Part shown: positions 51,168-59,785 of the stretch, piece by piece
Numbering within the stretch: position 1 is the stretch's first letter
Layout: each line of letters starts with the position of its first letter
NCBI GenBank assembly: GCA_041752115.1
Contig: JBGSHS010000360.1
Coordinates: forward strand, 62,001 to 126,000
DNA length: 64,000 bases
Reading direction: 5' to 3'
From: JAJRVM01 sp041752115
GTDB lineage: Bacteria; Planctomycetota; Planctomycetia; Pirellulales; Pirellulaceae
Made by a program: the position numbers and the translations under genes
The notes under the pieces: model-generated
The model's input: only the letters and a program-made list of their open reading frames with translations
Told to the model about the DNA's origin: nothing
Database searches by the model: none

Positions 51168-52634
51168 TCAGGCGACGGGTTCGAGCGAAAGGACTGCCTT
51201 GGCCGCGTCCGGTCCGTGGCTGCCGAACGGGTATGAGTGAGGGACGATCCGCTGCTGCTCGATCTCATGCAATACGGGAGTGAAGATGTCCCAGGCCGCC
51301 TGCAATTCGTCGCTGCGAATGAACAGACTCCGATCGCCGCGAATCACATCCAGAATCAGGCTCTCGTAAGCGTCGGGAATCAGTTCGGTGAACGCCGCCT
51401 TGTATTGCAAATCGAGTTTCCGTGTTTCCAGACGCAGGTTCATGCCGGGGACTTTGTTGACGAGCGACAGATAGATGGCCTCGTCGGGCTGCACGCGAAT
51501 CACCAGTTCGTTGGGCTGGGGGCAACCCTCGGCGACGCAGAACATGTTTCCTGGCACATCGCGGAACTGGATGCGAATCTCGGTCATGCGGGAGTCCAGT
51601 CCCTTGCCGGCTGTGATTAAGAACGGTACTCCGTCCCACCGGCTGTTCTGAATCGCCAGGCGCGCTGCCGCGTACGTCGGGGTACGGGAGCCGGCGGGGA
51701 CCGTGGGATCGTCGGCGTACGCGTTGCCGACCTTGCCATTCTCTGCGGCCGTGCCATATTGACCGATGACGATGTTGTCCAGGGTCAAGGGAGTGATACT
51801 GCGGAGCGTTTTGACTTTCTCGGCCGCAATGCAGGTTGCATCAAGCCGCTGGGGTGGTTCCATGGCTACGAGTGCCAGAATCTGTACCAGGTGGTTTTGC
51901 ATGACATCCCGGATGATTCCGTACTGGTCGAAATAACCGCCGCGTCCCTCCAGGCTGAGGTCTTCCTTCCAATCGATCCGGACACTGTGGATGAACTCCC
52001 GCCGCCAGATCGGCTCGAAGACTAGATTGGCAAAACGAAGGACCAGCAGGTTCTGAATCACCTCTTTCCCCAGATAATGGTCGATCCGGTAGGTCTGGTC
52101 CTCCACAAAGACTTCGGCCATCGCCTGGGTCAACGCGTCGGAGCTTTGTCGGTCCCGGCCGAACGGTTTCTCCAGCACCACGCGTGACCAGGGCGCGCGG
52201 CTGCCACAGCTGACCAGCCCTGCGTTGCCGATCGCGTGCGCTACGTCCAGGAAGATGGAGGGAGGAATGGCGAGGTAGAACAGACGATGGGCAGATCGGC
52301 CGGCTTCCGTTTCCCGCAGGGCAACGAACAGGTCGAGAAACGAATCGGCGGAATCGTAACTCCCTGAAACGTAGTGGCAGCGGTCGAGAAACTCCCGTAC
52401 GCGCAGGTCGCACTGACCTTCGGGCGAATAGCGGCACGTCAGGTGCTCGGCAATCCGGCTGCGAAACTCCGCCTGACTGAACTCCGTGCGAGCAAACCCG
52501 AACAGGTGGAAACCGTCCGGGAGCAGCTCCTGGCAGTAGAGTGCGAAGAGTGCGGGAAAGATCTTCTTGCGCGCCAGATCGCCCGAAGCGCCCACCACCA
52601 CAATGCTCAAGTCTCCCGACGGCTGCTCGATCAT
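51168..52634 (-). CDS. zwf: Glucose-6-phosphate 1-dehydrogenase
   Basis: 488 residues from ATG 52634 (MIEQPSGDLSIVVVGASG), chosen because GGAG lies nine bases upstream; ATGs at 52649, 52652 and 52655 are alternatives. It oxidises glucose 6-phosphate to 6-phosphogluconolactone with NADP, feeding the oxidative pentose phosphate or Entner-Doudoroff pathway. It has the nucleotide loop GASGDLARKK, VLEKPFGRD, the substrate site RIDHYLGKE (H186) and the general-base region MQNHLVQ (H248). Cytoplasmic. No gnd or pgl partner is nearby. Confidence 0.96.
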   Translation of the reverse strand: MIEQPSGDLSIVVVGASGDLARKKIFPALFALYCQELLPDGFHLFGFARTEFSQAEFRSRIAEHLTCRYSPEGQCDLRVREFLDRCHYVSGSYDSADSFLDLFVALRETEAGRSAHRLFYLAIPPSIFLDVAHAIGNAGLVSCGSRAPWSRVVLEKPFGRDRQSSDALTQAMAEVFVEDQTYRIDHYLGKEVIQNLLVLRFANLVFEPIWRREFIHSVRIDWKEDLSLEGRGGYFDQYGIIRDVMQNHLVQILALVAMEPPQRLDATCIAAEKVKTLRSITPLTLDNIVIGQYGTAAENGKVGNAYADDPTVPAGSRTPTYAAARLAIQNSRWDGVPFLITAGKGLDSRMTEIRIQFRDVPGNMFCVAEGCPQPNELVIRVQPDEAIYLSLVNKVPGMNLRLETRKLDLQYKAAFTELIPDAYESLILDVIRGDRSLFIRSDELQAAWDIFTPVLHEIEQQRIVPHSYPFGSHGPDAAKAVLSLEPVA

Positions 52635-52844
52635 CGCATTGTTCTCCATCATCATCCACTTGCTGTCCAACGGCCCTGCTGGTCGCTCTAGCTCCCGCGC
52701 CGCTTCCGCCAGAACTGCTGCACCAGATACTACGATCGCGCAAGAGCGCGGAGAGTGCAGGGGGAACACGTTCGCCCGCGCTCTTGCGTGACAGGCAAAG
52801 GTAACACGAATGCCGGTCAAACGGTATTGTCGCAACCTGCCAGC

Positions 52845-53405
52845 TCACTGCTCGAGCAAAGCAGTAACCATCTTCTCCAATGCTTCGTAGTGCCTTGCTC
52901 CGACTGCCTTCGCCTGGACCTGCCCGTTCCGGTCCAGGAAGATCGTCGTGGGGAACCCATCAAAATCGGGCACCTGCGCCATGATCTCGTCGGTCACCAG
53001 AGCGCACGGATAGTTGATCTGATGCTCGGCGACGAAGTCGAGCACAGTCTGTCGGGCTTCCTCAGGTGTACCCTCTTCGTGGTTCAATCCAATGATCTGC
53101 AGGCCCTGACTGCCGTATGCTTGTTGCAGCTTGATAAACGACGGAATCTCACTGACACACGGTCCGCACCAGGTTCCCCAGATGTCGACGATCACCACCT
53201 TGCCCTGGTAATCGGACAGGCTCAGTGATTTTCCGGTGACATCCGTCACGGTGAATTGAAAAGGAAAGCTGGCGCTGTCGGCGCCGAATCGTCCTTGCGC
53301 TGCTGCCGACCCTGGATCTCCGGGCGAGCTCGACTGCGGAGTGCCACAGCCAGCGAGTCCGAGCGCTGTCAAGAGAACGGTTGATATCAGTGGCCACGAT
53401 TTCAT
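52845..53405 (-). CDS. TlpA-like thioredoxin lipoprotein
   Basis: 186 residues with a lipobox (LAGC, C20), so membrane-anchored on the outer face. The thioredoxin domain has WCGPC within IVDIWGTWCGPCVSEIPSF and the cis-Pro in FDGFPTTIFLD. It resembles TlpA/ResA-type reductants that keep haem-binding or other cysteines reduced in the periplasm. This suits an organism with several c-type cytochromes, as in this window. The short Ser/Gly/Ala linker (about 24-40) separates the lipid anchor from the domain. Confidence 0.9.
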   Translation of the reverse strand: MKSWPLISTVLLTALGLAGCGTPQSSSPGDPGSAAAQGRFGADSASFPFQFTVTDVTGKSLSLSDYQGKVVIVDIWGTWCGPCVSEIPSFIKLQQAYGSQGLQIIGLNHEEGTPEEARQTVLDFVAEHQINYPCALVTDEIMAQVPDFDGFPTTIFLDRNGQVQAKAVGARHYEALEKMVTALLEQ

Positions 53406-53501
53406 AACGACTCCCTGCAGAACGTAGTGGAGGGCGATGTACGAGACAGTTAACGGTCAGGGCAGGACAAACAACATGGATCGTCCAGCGACTCACCAGC
53501 G

Positions 53502-53554
53502 CTGACCCTTTGGCGGCGCTGCCCCTTTGGCGGCGCTGACCCTTTGGCGGCGCT
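53502..53554. repeat. 17-bp tandem repeat, three units
   Basis: GCTGACCCTTTGGCGGC occurs three times in succession, with one A-to-C change in the middle unit, followed by a partial GCTGGTC. Confidence 0.85.
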
Positions 53555-53572
53555 GGTCACTGAGGCGTCCGA

Positions 53573-53716
53573 ACCGCAGAATATCGAACAAGGAATGTCC
53601 AATCACCAAGGGGAAGTAGCACGTGGGCAGTCCCCGGCGATCGCCTGATGTATCGAGCAAAGTAGGCTTCCTCGTCCTTCTTCATTCTGCGGCTGCCTGA
53701 TGGATATTCAGCGGTC
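53573..53716. repeat. MITE-like element, copy 2
   Basis: Left end ACCGCAGAATATCGAACAAG and interior GGAATGTCCAATCACCAAG match copy 1 (42291) almost base for base for over 40 bp. The right end reads ATATTCAGCGGTC, one mismatch from a perfect inverted end. About 144 bp. Confidence 0.8.
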
Positions 53717-54264
53717 TTCGGTCGAGTCCAACAGAACATTGCCGCCGCGATTTTCTTCGGGCACGTTCCAGCGGTCGGCTGGACGCCGGCAGTTGCCAGG
53801 CCAGTCGAAGTTTCCGTGTTCGGCCGACACACGGGCCAGACGTTCGGGGGTTCGCCTTGACGGGTGAGGCACCCCCAATGGTACGCCATGGAGCGTCCGT
53901 GAGAAGTGCCCGTCCGCGAATTACCCGTCCGCGAATTGCCTTGGGGGACACATGGGACTTCGAGTCAGCGGTCAGTTCTCCTGATGTCGTTTGGCGCCTC
54001 GGCAATCAGGCACCGAATCGCGGCGAAGACTTCCGTGGTGGCAGCGACCGTCGCCAGTTGGTGGGCGGGCGGTTTCGCGCATTCTGTGTGAGCGTGACTA
54101 CGAGAGAAACGCCGAGGTTGTTTCTTCCTCAGGCCTCGGGCCGACTAGGCAGCGGAATCTATCTTGACTGCAGGCGACGGGGCCTGGAGGGGAAAGTACA
54201 ATGGGGGCCAGCCGCGATGAGGAAACCGTGCGCGGACTGTCACACCGCAGATAAGGTTGAACTG

Positions 54265-55089
54265 ATGAACTGCATCCGATGGTTTTGTGTGGCCCTGGTA
54301 CTGAGCATGCTGTGTTGGGCCGTCGGAGCATCTCAGGCGGCAGACCCGCCAAAGAAAGTGCTGCTGATTGGACAGAAGCGTGATCATCCACCCGGCGCTC
54401 ATCAGTACATGGCTGGCTTGCGCGTGCTCTCCCATTGCCTGAAGCAAGTTCCAGGTCTGGAGGTCACGATCGTGCAGGCGGACGAGCCGTGGCCGGATGG
54501 GCCTCAGCTGCTCACCGATATCGATGGCGTGGTGTTGTCCTTGGGACAGGGGGCGCGTTGGATTCAGAGCGATCCGCAGCGGCTGAAGGCCATCGAACAG
54601 CTGGCCAGGAAGCGAACGGGGATCGTGGCGATCCATTGGGCGATTGGGGCACAGGACGGCAAGTATATCGCGCCTCACCGAGAGATCATTGGCGGCGTCC
54701 ATGGCGGAGACGATCGCAAGTACTTCTTTGGACAGAGTGAACTAGCGGTGCTCGAGGCCGGTCATCCCATCATGCTGGGAGTGTCCGGCATGCCGCTGGA
54801 GGACGAATGGTATTATCAGCTGAAGTTTTCGCCAGAGGGCCGGGTGGTGCCGCTGATGTGTGCGTTGATTGGCGGTCAGCGTGAAACGGTTGCTTGGGCG
54901 TACACGCGAGCCCATGGAGGCCGATCGTTCGGGTTCTCGGGCATGCATTATCACGAGAACTGGAAGAATGCATCACTACGGCGGATGATCGCGCAGGCGG
55001 TGCTATGGACCATGGAACTGCCTGTCCCGGAGCAGGGACTGAAGTTCGACGTGCCGAGCGAAGTTTTTCAGCTGGAGCCGGGCGAGTAG
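54265..55089 (+). CDS. Exported ThuA-like domain protein
   Basis: 274 residues from ATG 54265 (MNCIRWFCVALVLSMLCWAVG), with AAGG upstream; the frame before it lacks protein character. After the signal peptide comes a ThuA (trehalose-utilisation)-like flavodoxin or class-I-amidotransferase-like fold: KKVLLIGQKRDHPPGAHQYMAGLRVL, TDIDGVVLSLGQGARW, GIVAIHWAIG and FSGMHYHENWKNASLRR. ThuA-like proteins are common partners of PVC-type cytochromes in planctomycetes; here the gene is alone. Function unknown, probably carbohydrate-related. It converges on pstB with only 42 bp between stops. Confidence 0.85.
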   Translation: MNCIRWFCVALVLSMLCWAVGASQAADPPKKVLLIGQKRDHPPGAHQYMAGLRVLSHCLKQVPGLEVTIVQADEPWPDGPQLLTDIDGVVLSLGQGARWIQSDPQRLKAIEQLARKRTGIVAIHWAIGAQDGKYIAPHREIIGGVHGGDDRKYFFGQSELAVLEAGHPIMLGVSGMPLEDEWYYQLKFSPEGRVVPLMCALIGGQRETVAWAYTRAHGGRSFGFSGMHYHENWKNASLRRMIAQAVLWTMELPVPEQGLKFDVPSEVFQLEPGE

Positions 55090-55131
55090 GCCCGGTGGTT
55101 GTGCACCGCGGATCTTACGCGTCTCCAGGTC

Positions 55132-55950
55132 CTAACTGAACTCGCCGCGGAGATACTGCTTGGTATGTTCCTGCTGGGGCGAGTCGAACATCTCTCGCGT
55201 GTCACCGAATTCGACGAGGTAGCCGGTGCGGCCGCCTTGTGTGGTGTCGACGTAGAGGAAGCCGGTCTTGTCGGCGACGCGCTGGGCTTGCTGCAGGTTG
55301 TGCGTCACGATGACGATGGTGTAGTTCTTCTTCAATTCCACCATCAGTTCTTCGATCTTGCGGGTGGCGATGGGATCGAGTGCCGAGCAGGGCTCGTCCA
55401 TCAGCAGCACGGCCGGTTCGGTGGCGATAGCCCGGGCGATGCAGAGTCGTTGTTGCTGACCGCCCGAGAGGGACAGAGCGCTCTTGTGCAGGTTGTCCTT
55501 GACTTCATCCCACAGCGCCGCGCCACGCAGGGCCTTTTCCACTCGCTCGGCTCGATTGCCCCGATATCCGTTGAGCTTCAGTCCGAAGGCCACATTCTTG
55601 AAAATAGTCATCGCGAACGGATTGGGTTGCTGAAAGACCATGCCGATATGGCGACGGACCGCGACCGGATCGATCGAAGAGGCGTAAATATCCGCTCCCA
55701 TGAAATGAACGTGCCCCTCGAAGCGGAAGCCGCGGACCAGGTCGTTCATGCGGTTGAGTGAACGCAGGACCGTGCTCTTGCCACATCCGGACGGTCCGAT
55801 GAAGGCGGTGATCTTCCCCTTTTCAATGGGGATGTGCGTGTCGCGCACCGCCTTGAAATCGCCGTAATACAAGTCGTGGATGTCACAGTCGATCACGATC
55901 TGCTGGCTCTTGCCAGGAGACTTATCGACGGAATCAAGGATCTTGGTCAT
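55132..55950 (-). CDS. pstB: Phosphate ABC transporter ATPase
   Basis: 272 residues. Walker A GPSGCGKST, Q-loop MVFQQPNPFAMTIFKNVAFG (the PNPF typical of PstB), signature LSGGQQQRLCIARA, Walker B VLLMDEPCSALDP and H-loop IVTHNLQQAQR. It powers high-affinity phosphate uptake with PstA and PstC. Last gene of the pstSCAB operon, 16 bp after pstA. No phoU follows within the window. Confidence 0.97.
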   Translation of the reverse strand: MTKILDSVDKSPGKSQQIVIDCDIHDLYYGDFKAVRDTHIPIEKGKITAFIGPSGCGKSTVLRSLNRMNDLVRGFRFEGHVHFMGADIYASSIDPVAVRRHIGMVFQQPNPFAMTIFKNVAFGLKLNGYRGNRAERVEKALRGAALWDEVKDNLHKSALSLSGGQQQRLCIARAIATEPAVLLMDEPCSALDPIATRKIEELMVELKKNYTIVIVTHNLQQAQRVADKTGFLYVDTTQGGRTGYLVEFGDTREMFDSPQQEHTKQYLRGEFS

Positions 55951-55966
55951 CGTCAGAATCTCACTG

Positions 55967-56926
55967 TTAACCGCGCACGCTTCGTCGGGAAAATGCCTGT
56001 CCGATCAGGTTCGTGGTCAGCACGATGAGGACCAGTACCAGTGCCGCCGTCCAGGCCAGTTCCTTCTGATTCTCAAACGGCACGCCTGAGAAGTTGTAGA
56101 TCAGCACCGCCAGTGAGGCAGTTGGCTGGTTGAGAACTTCCAGCGTTTCCCGCGGGCGTGCCAGGCTCAACTTGGCGCCCGATGTCAACCAGTAGTTGCT
56201 GAACAGGGCCGTGAAGAGCAAGGGGGCTGTTTCGCCGGCGGCTCGGGCAATCGCCAGCATCACTCCCGTCAGGATGCCGGGGATGGCCGTGGGGAGCAGA
56301 ATCCATCGCACGGTCTGGGCCTGCGTGGCTCCCATGCCGATGGCCGCTTCCCGCATCCTGCGTGGGACCATGCGGATCGCCTCTTCGGCCGTCAGCATGA
56401 TCGTCGGCAGCATCAGCACCGAAAGGGCTACACCGCCAGCCAGCGCCGAGAACTTCTTGGTGTAGAAAACAATGGCGCCATAAACAAACACACCGGCCAG
56501 AATCGAGGGAAATCCGGTCAGGACCTTGGCACTGAACTGTACCCACCGGGCCAGTCGCGTCTCCGGGCCAATCTCCGCCAGAAAAATCGCTCCCAGCACG
56601 CCAAAAGGGACGCTCAGCAGCGCCGCAATACCGACCATCAACAACGTTCCAATAATCGCGTTGCCGAACCCGCCTCCTTCCTGAAAGGCCGTCGGTGGGA
56701 GCTTTCTGAAGATATCCCAGGAGAGCCGGCGGCTCCCTTCCCAGGCCAGCATGTAGACCACCGAAAACAAGGGGACCAGCGCCGAGAGGGTGAGCAGCGC
56801 CGTCAGGCCCGTCAAACCGGCACTCACCAGCGTACGCGGCCGAACCAGGCTCTTGTGCAGACTGTGCACGTTGATCGGTTGCGGCAGGGGAGAACCGGAC
56901 AGGGCAGACATCGGTGACTTGATCAT
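55967..56926 (-). CDS. pstA: Phosphate ABC transporter permease
   Basis: 319 residues from ATG 56926, with GGGGGACATTGACG before it; this begins two bases after the pstC stop, and an in-frame TTG at 56932 would overlap it. About six membrane segments and the permease EAA-type loop (RMREAAIGMGATQAQTVRWILLP) that contacts the ATPase. The C-terminus carries NFSGVPFENQKELAWTAALVLV, typical of PstA. It forms the channel with PstC. Confidence 0.95.
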   Translation of the reverse strand: MIKSPMSALSGSPLPQPINVHSLHKSLVRPRTLVSAGLTGLTALLTLSALVPLFSVVYMLAWEGSRRLSWDIFRKLPPTAFQEGGGFGNAIIGTLLMVGIAALLSVPFGVLGAIFLAEIGPETRLARWVQFSAKVLTGFPSILAGVFVYGAIVFYTKKFSALAGGVALSVLMLPTIMLTAEEAIRMVPRRMREAAIGMGATQAQTVRWILLPTAIPGILTGVMLAIARAAGETAPLLFTALFSNYWLTSGAKLSLARPRETLEVLNQPTASLAVLIYNFSGVPFENQKELAWTAALVLVLIVLTTNLIGQAFSRRSVRG

Positions 56927-56928
56927 CG

Positions 56929-57954
56929 TCAATGTCCCCCTTCCAGACCGGCCGTGGCCCGCTGCAGTACCCAGGCTCCCACCACATTCACCACCAACGT
57001 GATGGCCAAGAGAATCAGAGCGGCATACATGAGCACCGTCACATCTTTGGGCGTTGCCTCGGGAAAGTTATTGGCCAACAGTGCAGCCAACGTATTGGTG
57101 GGGGAGAAGAGTGACCAGCTGATCTTGTTGGCGTTGCCGGCCAGCATGGCCAGCGCCATCGTTTCGCCCAGTGCTCGGCCGAAGGCGAGAATCACCGCAC
57201 CGAAAATCCCTTTCGAGGCGGTCGGGAGAATCACTCGCAGGATCGCTTCCCACCGCGTCGCTCCCAGCCCATAGGCCGCTTCGCGGATCCGCCGAGGGAC
57301 AGCGACCAACGCGTCGCGACTGATCGCCGATATCGTCGGCAGGATCATGATCGCCAGCACGATCGCTGCGGGGAGCAGACCTGGTCCCGCCAGCGACGTT
57401 CCAAACAAGGGAATCCATCCCAGGTGGTCATGGAGCCAGTTGCTGGGATCGCGAATCAGCGGAATGACCACGAACAGACCCCATAAGCCATACACCACAC
57501 TCGGGATCGCCGCCAGCAACTCCACCAGGTTCTTCAGCAGATGCTCCAGGGCGTCGGGCAGTCTGCCCAGCAGCGGGTGATATTGGAGCTTCACCTTCTT
57601 GAGCAACAGGAACAGAATCGAGGAAAGGAACCCCTCACTTAAGAAGATGGCGACCGAGACGCCAAACAGCATGCCGATCATTAGCGCCAGCACGGAACTG
57701 TAGAGCGTGCCGACGATATGCGGCAGAATCCCGAACTCCTGCGTGTTGGGATCCCAGGTCGTGCCCGAGAGAAATCCGAGCCCGTATTCGGCCACGGCAG
57801 GGCGTGCCGTCCAGCCGATCGTCCCGACGATGTACAGCACCAGCAGGACCGTGAGCCAGGCAAAGGCGTAGCAGAACAGCCGACAGCCTAAGTTGCTCCA
57901 GGTCTCCAACCGGGTAGGCGGTCGGGATACGGTCGTTTGTGTGGCGGTCGCCAT
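56929..57954 (-). CDS. pstC: Phosphate ABC transporter permease
   Basis: 341 residues from ATG 57954 (MATATQTTVSRPPTRLE); a GTG at 57996 would add 14 residues and neither has a good ribosome site. Seven or so membrane segments, the EAA-type loop RRIREAAYGLGATRWEAILRVILP, and the PstC-style ALGETMALAMLAGN motif. It pairs with PstA. A 185-bp gap separates it from pstS, long enough for RNA processing or an internal promoter. Confidence 0.95.
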   Translation of the reverse strand: MATATQTTVSRPPTRLETWSNLGCRLFCYAFAWLTVLLVLYIVGTIGWTARPAVAEYGLGFLSGTTWDPNTQEFGILPHIVGTLYSSVLALMIGMLFGVSVAIFLSEGFLSSILFLLLKKVKLQYHPLLGRLPDALEHLLKNLVELLAAIPSVVYGLWGLFVVIPLIRDPSNWLHDHLGWIPLFGTSLAGPGLLPAAIVLAIMILPTISAISRDALVAVPRRIREAAYGLGATRWEAILRVILPTASKGIFGAVILAFGRALGETMALAMLAGNANKISWSLFSPTNTLAALLANNFPEATPKDVTVLMYAALILLAITLVVNVVGAWVLQRATAGLEGGH

Positions 57955-58139
57955 GGCTGTGCACCAAACGTTGCCTGGGGATCGAAGCAAGCCCACCTGG
58001 TTTGTAGCTGCTCTGGAAGGGAAGGCGAGCAGGTTGTCGTTACTGGTGCGACGGAAGAAACCGCTGCGCCGCAGGTTCCCCTGGCCCTGGTAAGGGGTCA
58101 GGGGAACTGACGAAACACTCTCGAGTCAACGTGGCCTGA

Positions 58140-59207
58140 CTAGCTGCCAATCGTGCTGGCCGCGGCCTTGACCTTCTCCACGACACTCTCTGGCAACGGA
58201 ACGTATCCCAACGCTTCACTCGACTTCTGACCTTCGGTCAAACCGTATTCGATCACCTTCTTCATCATGTCAGCTTTGGCCGGATCATCGTACTTCTTGT
58301 AGCACATGATCCAGGTGTACGTGACGATGGGATAGGAATTGTCGCCCGCCGGATCGGGACCCCAGGCGATCAAATCCTCGGGCATCTCGATCGAAGCGAG
58401 TGCTGCCTGTTCGGTTTCGAGATTGGCGGGCACGAACTTACCGGCTTTGTTTTCCAGGACGGCCATCGCCAGTTTCGTCTGTACTGCGTAACCGTACTCG
58501 ATGTAGCCAATCGCACCCGGGGTGGTTGTGATCGCAGCGGTCACCCCTTCGTTGCCCTTCGCGCCGGTCCCGGCGGGCCAATTCGGCTTCTTGTTGGTTC
58601 CGGGGCTGGCGGCAAACTCCGTGCTGATCGCACTCAGATGCTGGGTGAACACATACGTGGTCCCGCTGCTGTCGGATCGAACGACGACGTTGATCGCAGC
58701 GTCAGGCAGAGTGACCCCTTCATTCGCCTTGGCAATCGCCGGATCGTTCCACTTGGTGATCTTGCCCAGGAAGATGCCAGCGTAGGCCTCGCGAGAGAGC
58801 TTGAGATCCTTGACTCCCTCCAAGTTGTATGCCAACACGACCGAACCGGCGGTCATCGGCAGCAGTTGTACGCCGCGACTGACCTGGCCGATTTCTTCCG
58901 GCGTCATCGCCGCATCACTGGCTCCGAAATCCACTGTTCCTTCAATCACGGCCTTCACGCCAGCGCCGCTGCCAGTCGACTGATAATCGATCTGGACCGA
59001 CTTGTTCTGGGCGGAAAACTCCTGGAACCACTTCTGATAGAGTGGAGCCGGAAAGCTTGCGCCCGATCCCTGCAGTTTGACCAATCCGCCAGCCGCACTG
59101 CTCTCCGAATTCCCCTTGGGCGTCGTTGTCCCGCTGTCTGTGCAGCCGGAAAGCATCACAGCCGCGGTGCAGAAAGCAGCCAGAGTCGTCGCATGTCGCC
59201 AATTCAT
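58140..59207 (-). CDS. pstS: Phosphate-binding lipoprotein of the Pst transporter
   Basis: 355 residues from ATG 59207, with AGGAGAAT nine bases upstream. Lipobox LSGC (C22), so anchored on the outer face of the cytoplasmic membrane. Phosphate-site segments: GSGASFPAPLYQKWFQEF, STGSGAGVKAVIEGTVDFGASDA, RSDSSGTTYVFTQHL. It captures phosphate for PstCAB. Such operons are normally induced by phosphate starvation via PhoB; I could not identify a reliable Pho box upstream. Gene order S-C-A-B is the standard one. Confidence 0.96.
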   Translation of the reverse strand: MNWRHATTLAAFCTAAVMLSGCTDSGTTTPKGNSESSAAGGLVKLQGSGASFPAPLYQKWFQEFSAQNKSVQIDYQSTGSGAGVKAVIEGTVDFGASDAAMTPEEIGQVSRGVQLLPMTAGSVVLAYNLEGVKDLKLSREAYAGIFLGKITKWNDPAIAKANEGVTLPDAAINVVVRSDSSGTTYVFTQHLSAISTEFAASPGTNKKPNWPAGTGAKGNEGVTAAITTTPGAIGYIEYGYAVQTKLAMAVLENKAGKFVPANLETEQAALASIEMPEDLIAWGPDPAGDNSYPIVTYTWIMCYKKYDDPAKADMMKKVIEYGLTEGQKSSEALGYVPLPESVVEKVKAAASTIGS

Positions 59208-59781
59208 TTCGGATTCTCCTGGAAAGTCGTCTGTTTTGTCATGGTTTCGTTTGGCAGAGCCTTGCAGGCAACGCTCGATGTCGATCCCTTCTGCACGGAG
59301 ATAGAATGTTTCCTGCGTGGGCAGAACGGGGGCGCGGTGGACAGGCCGTCTGGGGGCGCGGCGGACAGGCCGTCTGGGGACGCGACACAACCTGCAGTGT
59401 GACGGGTCGTCGAGCTGACATGTGAAGACCAGCCTGCTGTGGATTGGTGCGAGGAGCAGGTGCGAGTCCCGGATCAGGGGTGGATGATAGTGATGAGGTC
59501 ACGGTCGGTCAGGATCCGCCGAAAAGCTGGGGCTGTCCCCAAATTCACTCTGCGCACGTTAGTCGGTCCTGGAGCGGTCGGCAACCCATCGGGAGAGGTT
59601 GGGATCGATCTGAACACAATTCTAACAATCCACTCGCGCAATGTTCACGCACGCCCGAGGTGGACCACCTCTGGCTGGTGGAGCGGGCGTTCCCTCGATG
59701 GGCCTCCACCGGCCCGCAGCGGTCGATCAGGGCCCCGAAAGATCGGGCTCCCGAAGGACCGGGCTCCCGAAGGATCGGGTT
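59208..59781. other. Region upstream of pstS with tandem repeats
   Basis: This 574-bp gap should hold the pst promoter. It contains two 24-bp tandem units (GGCGCGGTGGACAGGCCGTC plus TGGG; 59331-59378) and, at 59741-59785, the 16-bp tandem hairpins next to the kinase stop. No gene recognised; frames on the plus strand here look random. Confidence 0.5.
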
Positions 59782-59785
59782 TCAG
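59741..59785 (-). terminator. Tandem mini-hairpins at the 3' end of the kinase gene
   Basis: Units of 16 bp (GATCGGGCTCCCGAAG on the plus strand) recur 2.7 times. On the minus strand each contains a CCCGA-TCCT-TCGGG hairpin. They start at the kinase stop codon and could act as a terminator or RNA stabiliser. Confidence 0.5.

Larger units (their letters stand above)
53406..54264. other. Long divergent intergenic region with repeats
   Basis: About 860 bp between the TlpA-like and ThuA-like genes. It contains three tandem 17-bp units (GCTGACCCTTTGGCGGC, 53502-53554), then the second MITE-like element (53573-53716). The remaining 550 bp show no convincing gene, although an upstream extension of the ThuA-like frame runs to 53857. 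Confidence 0.6.
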
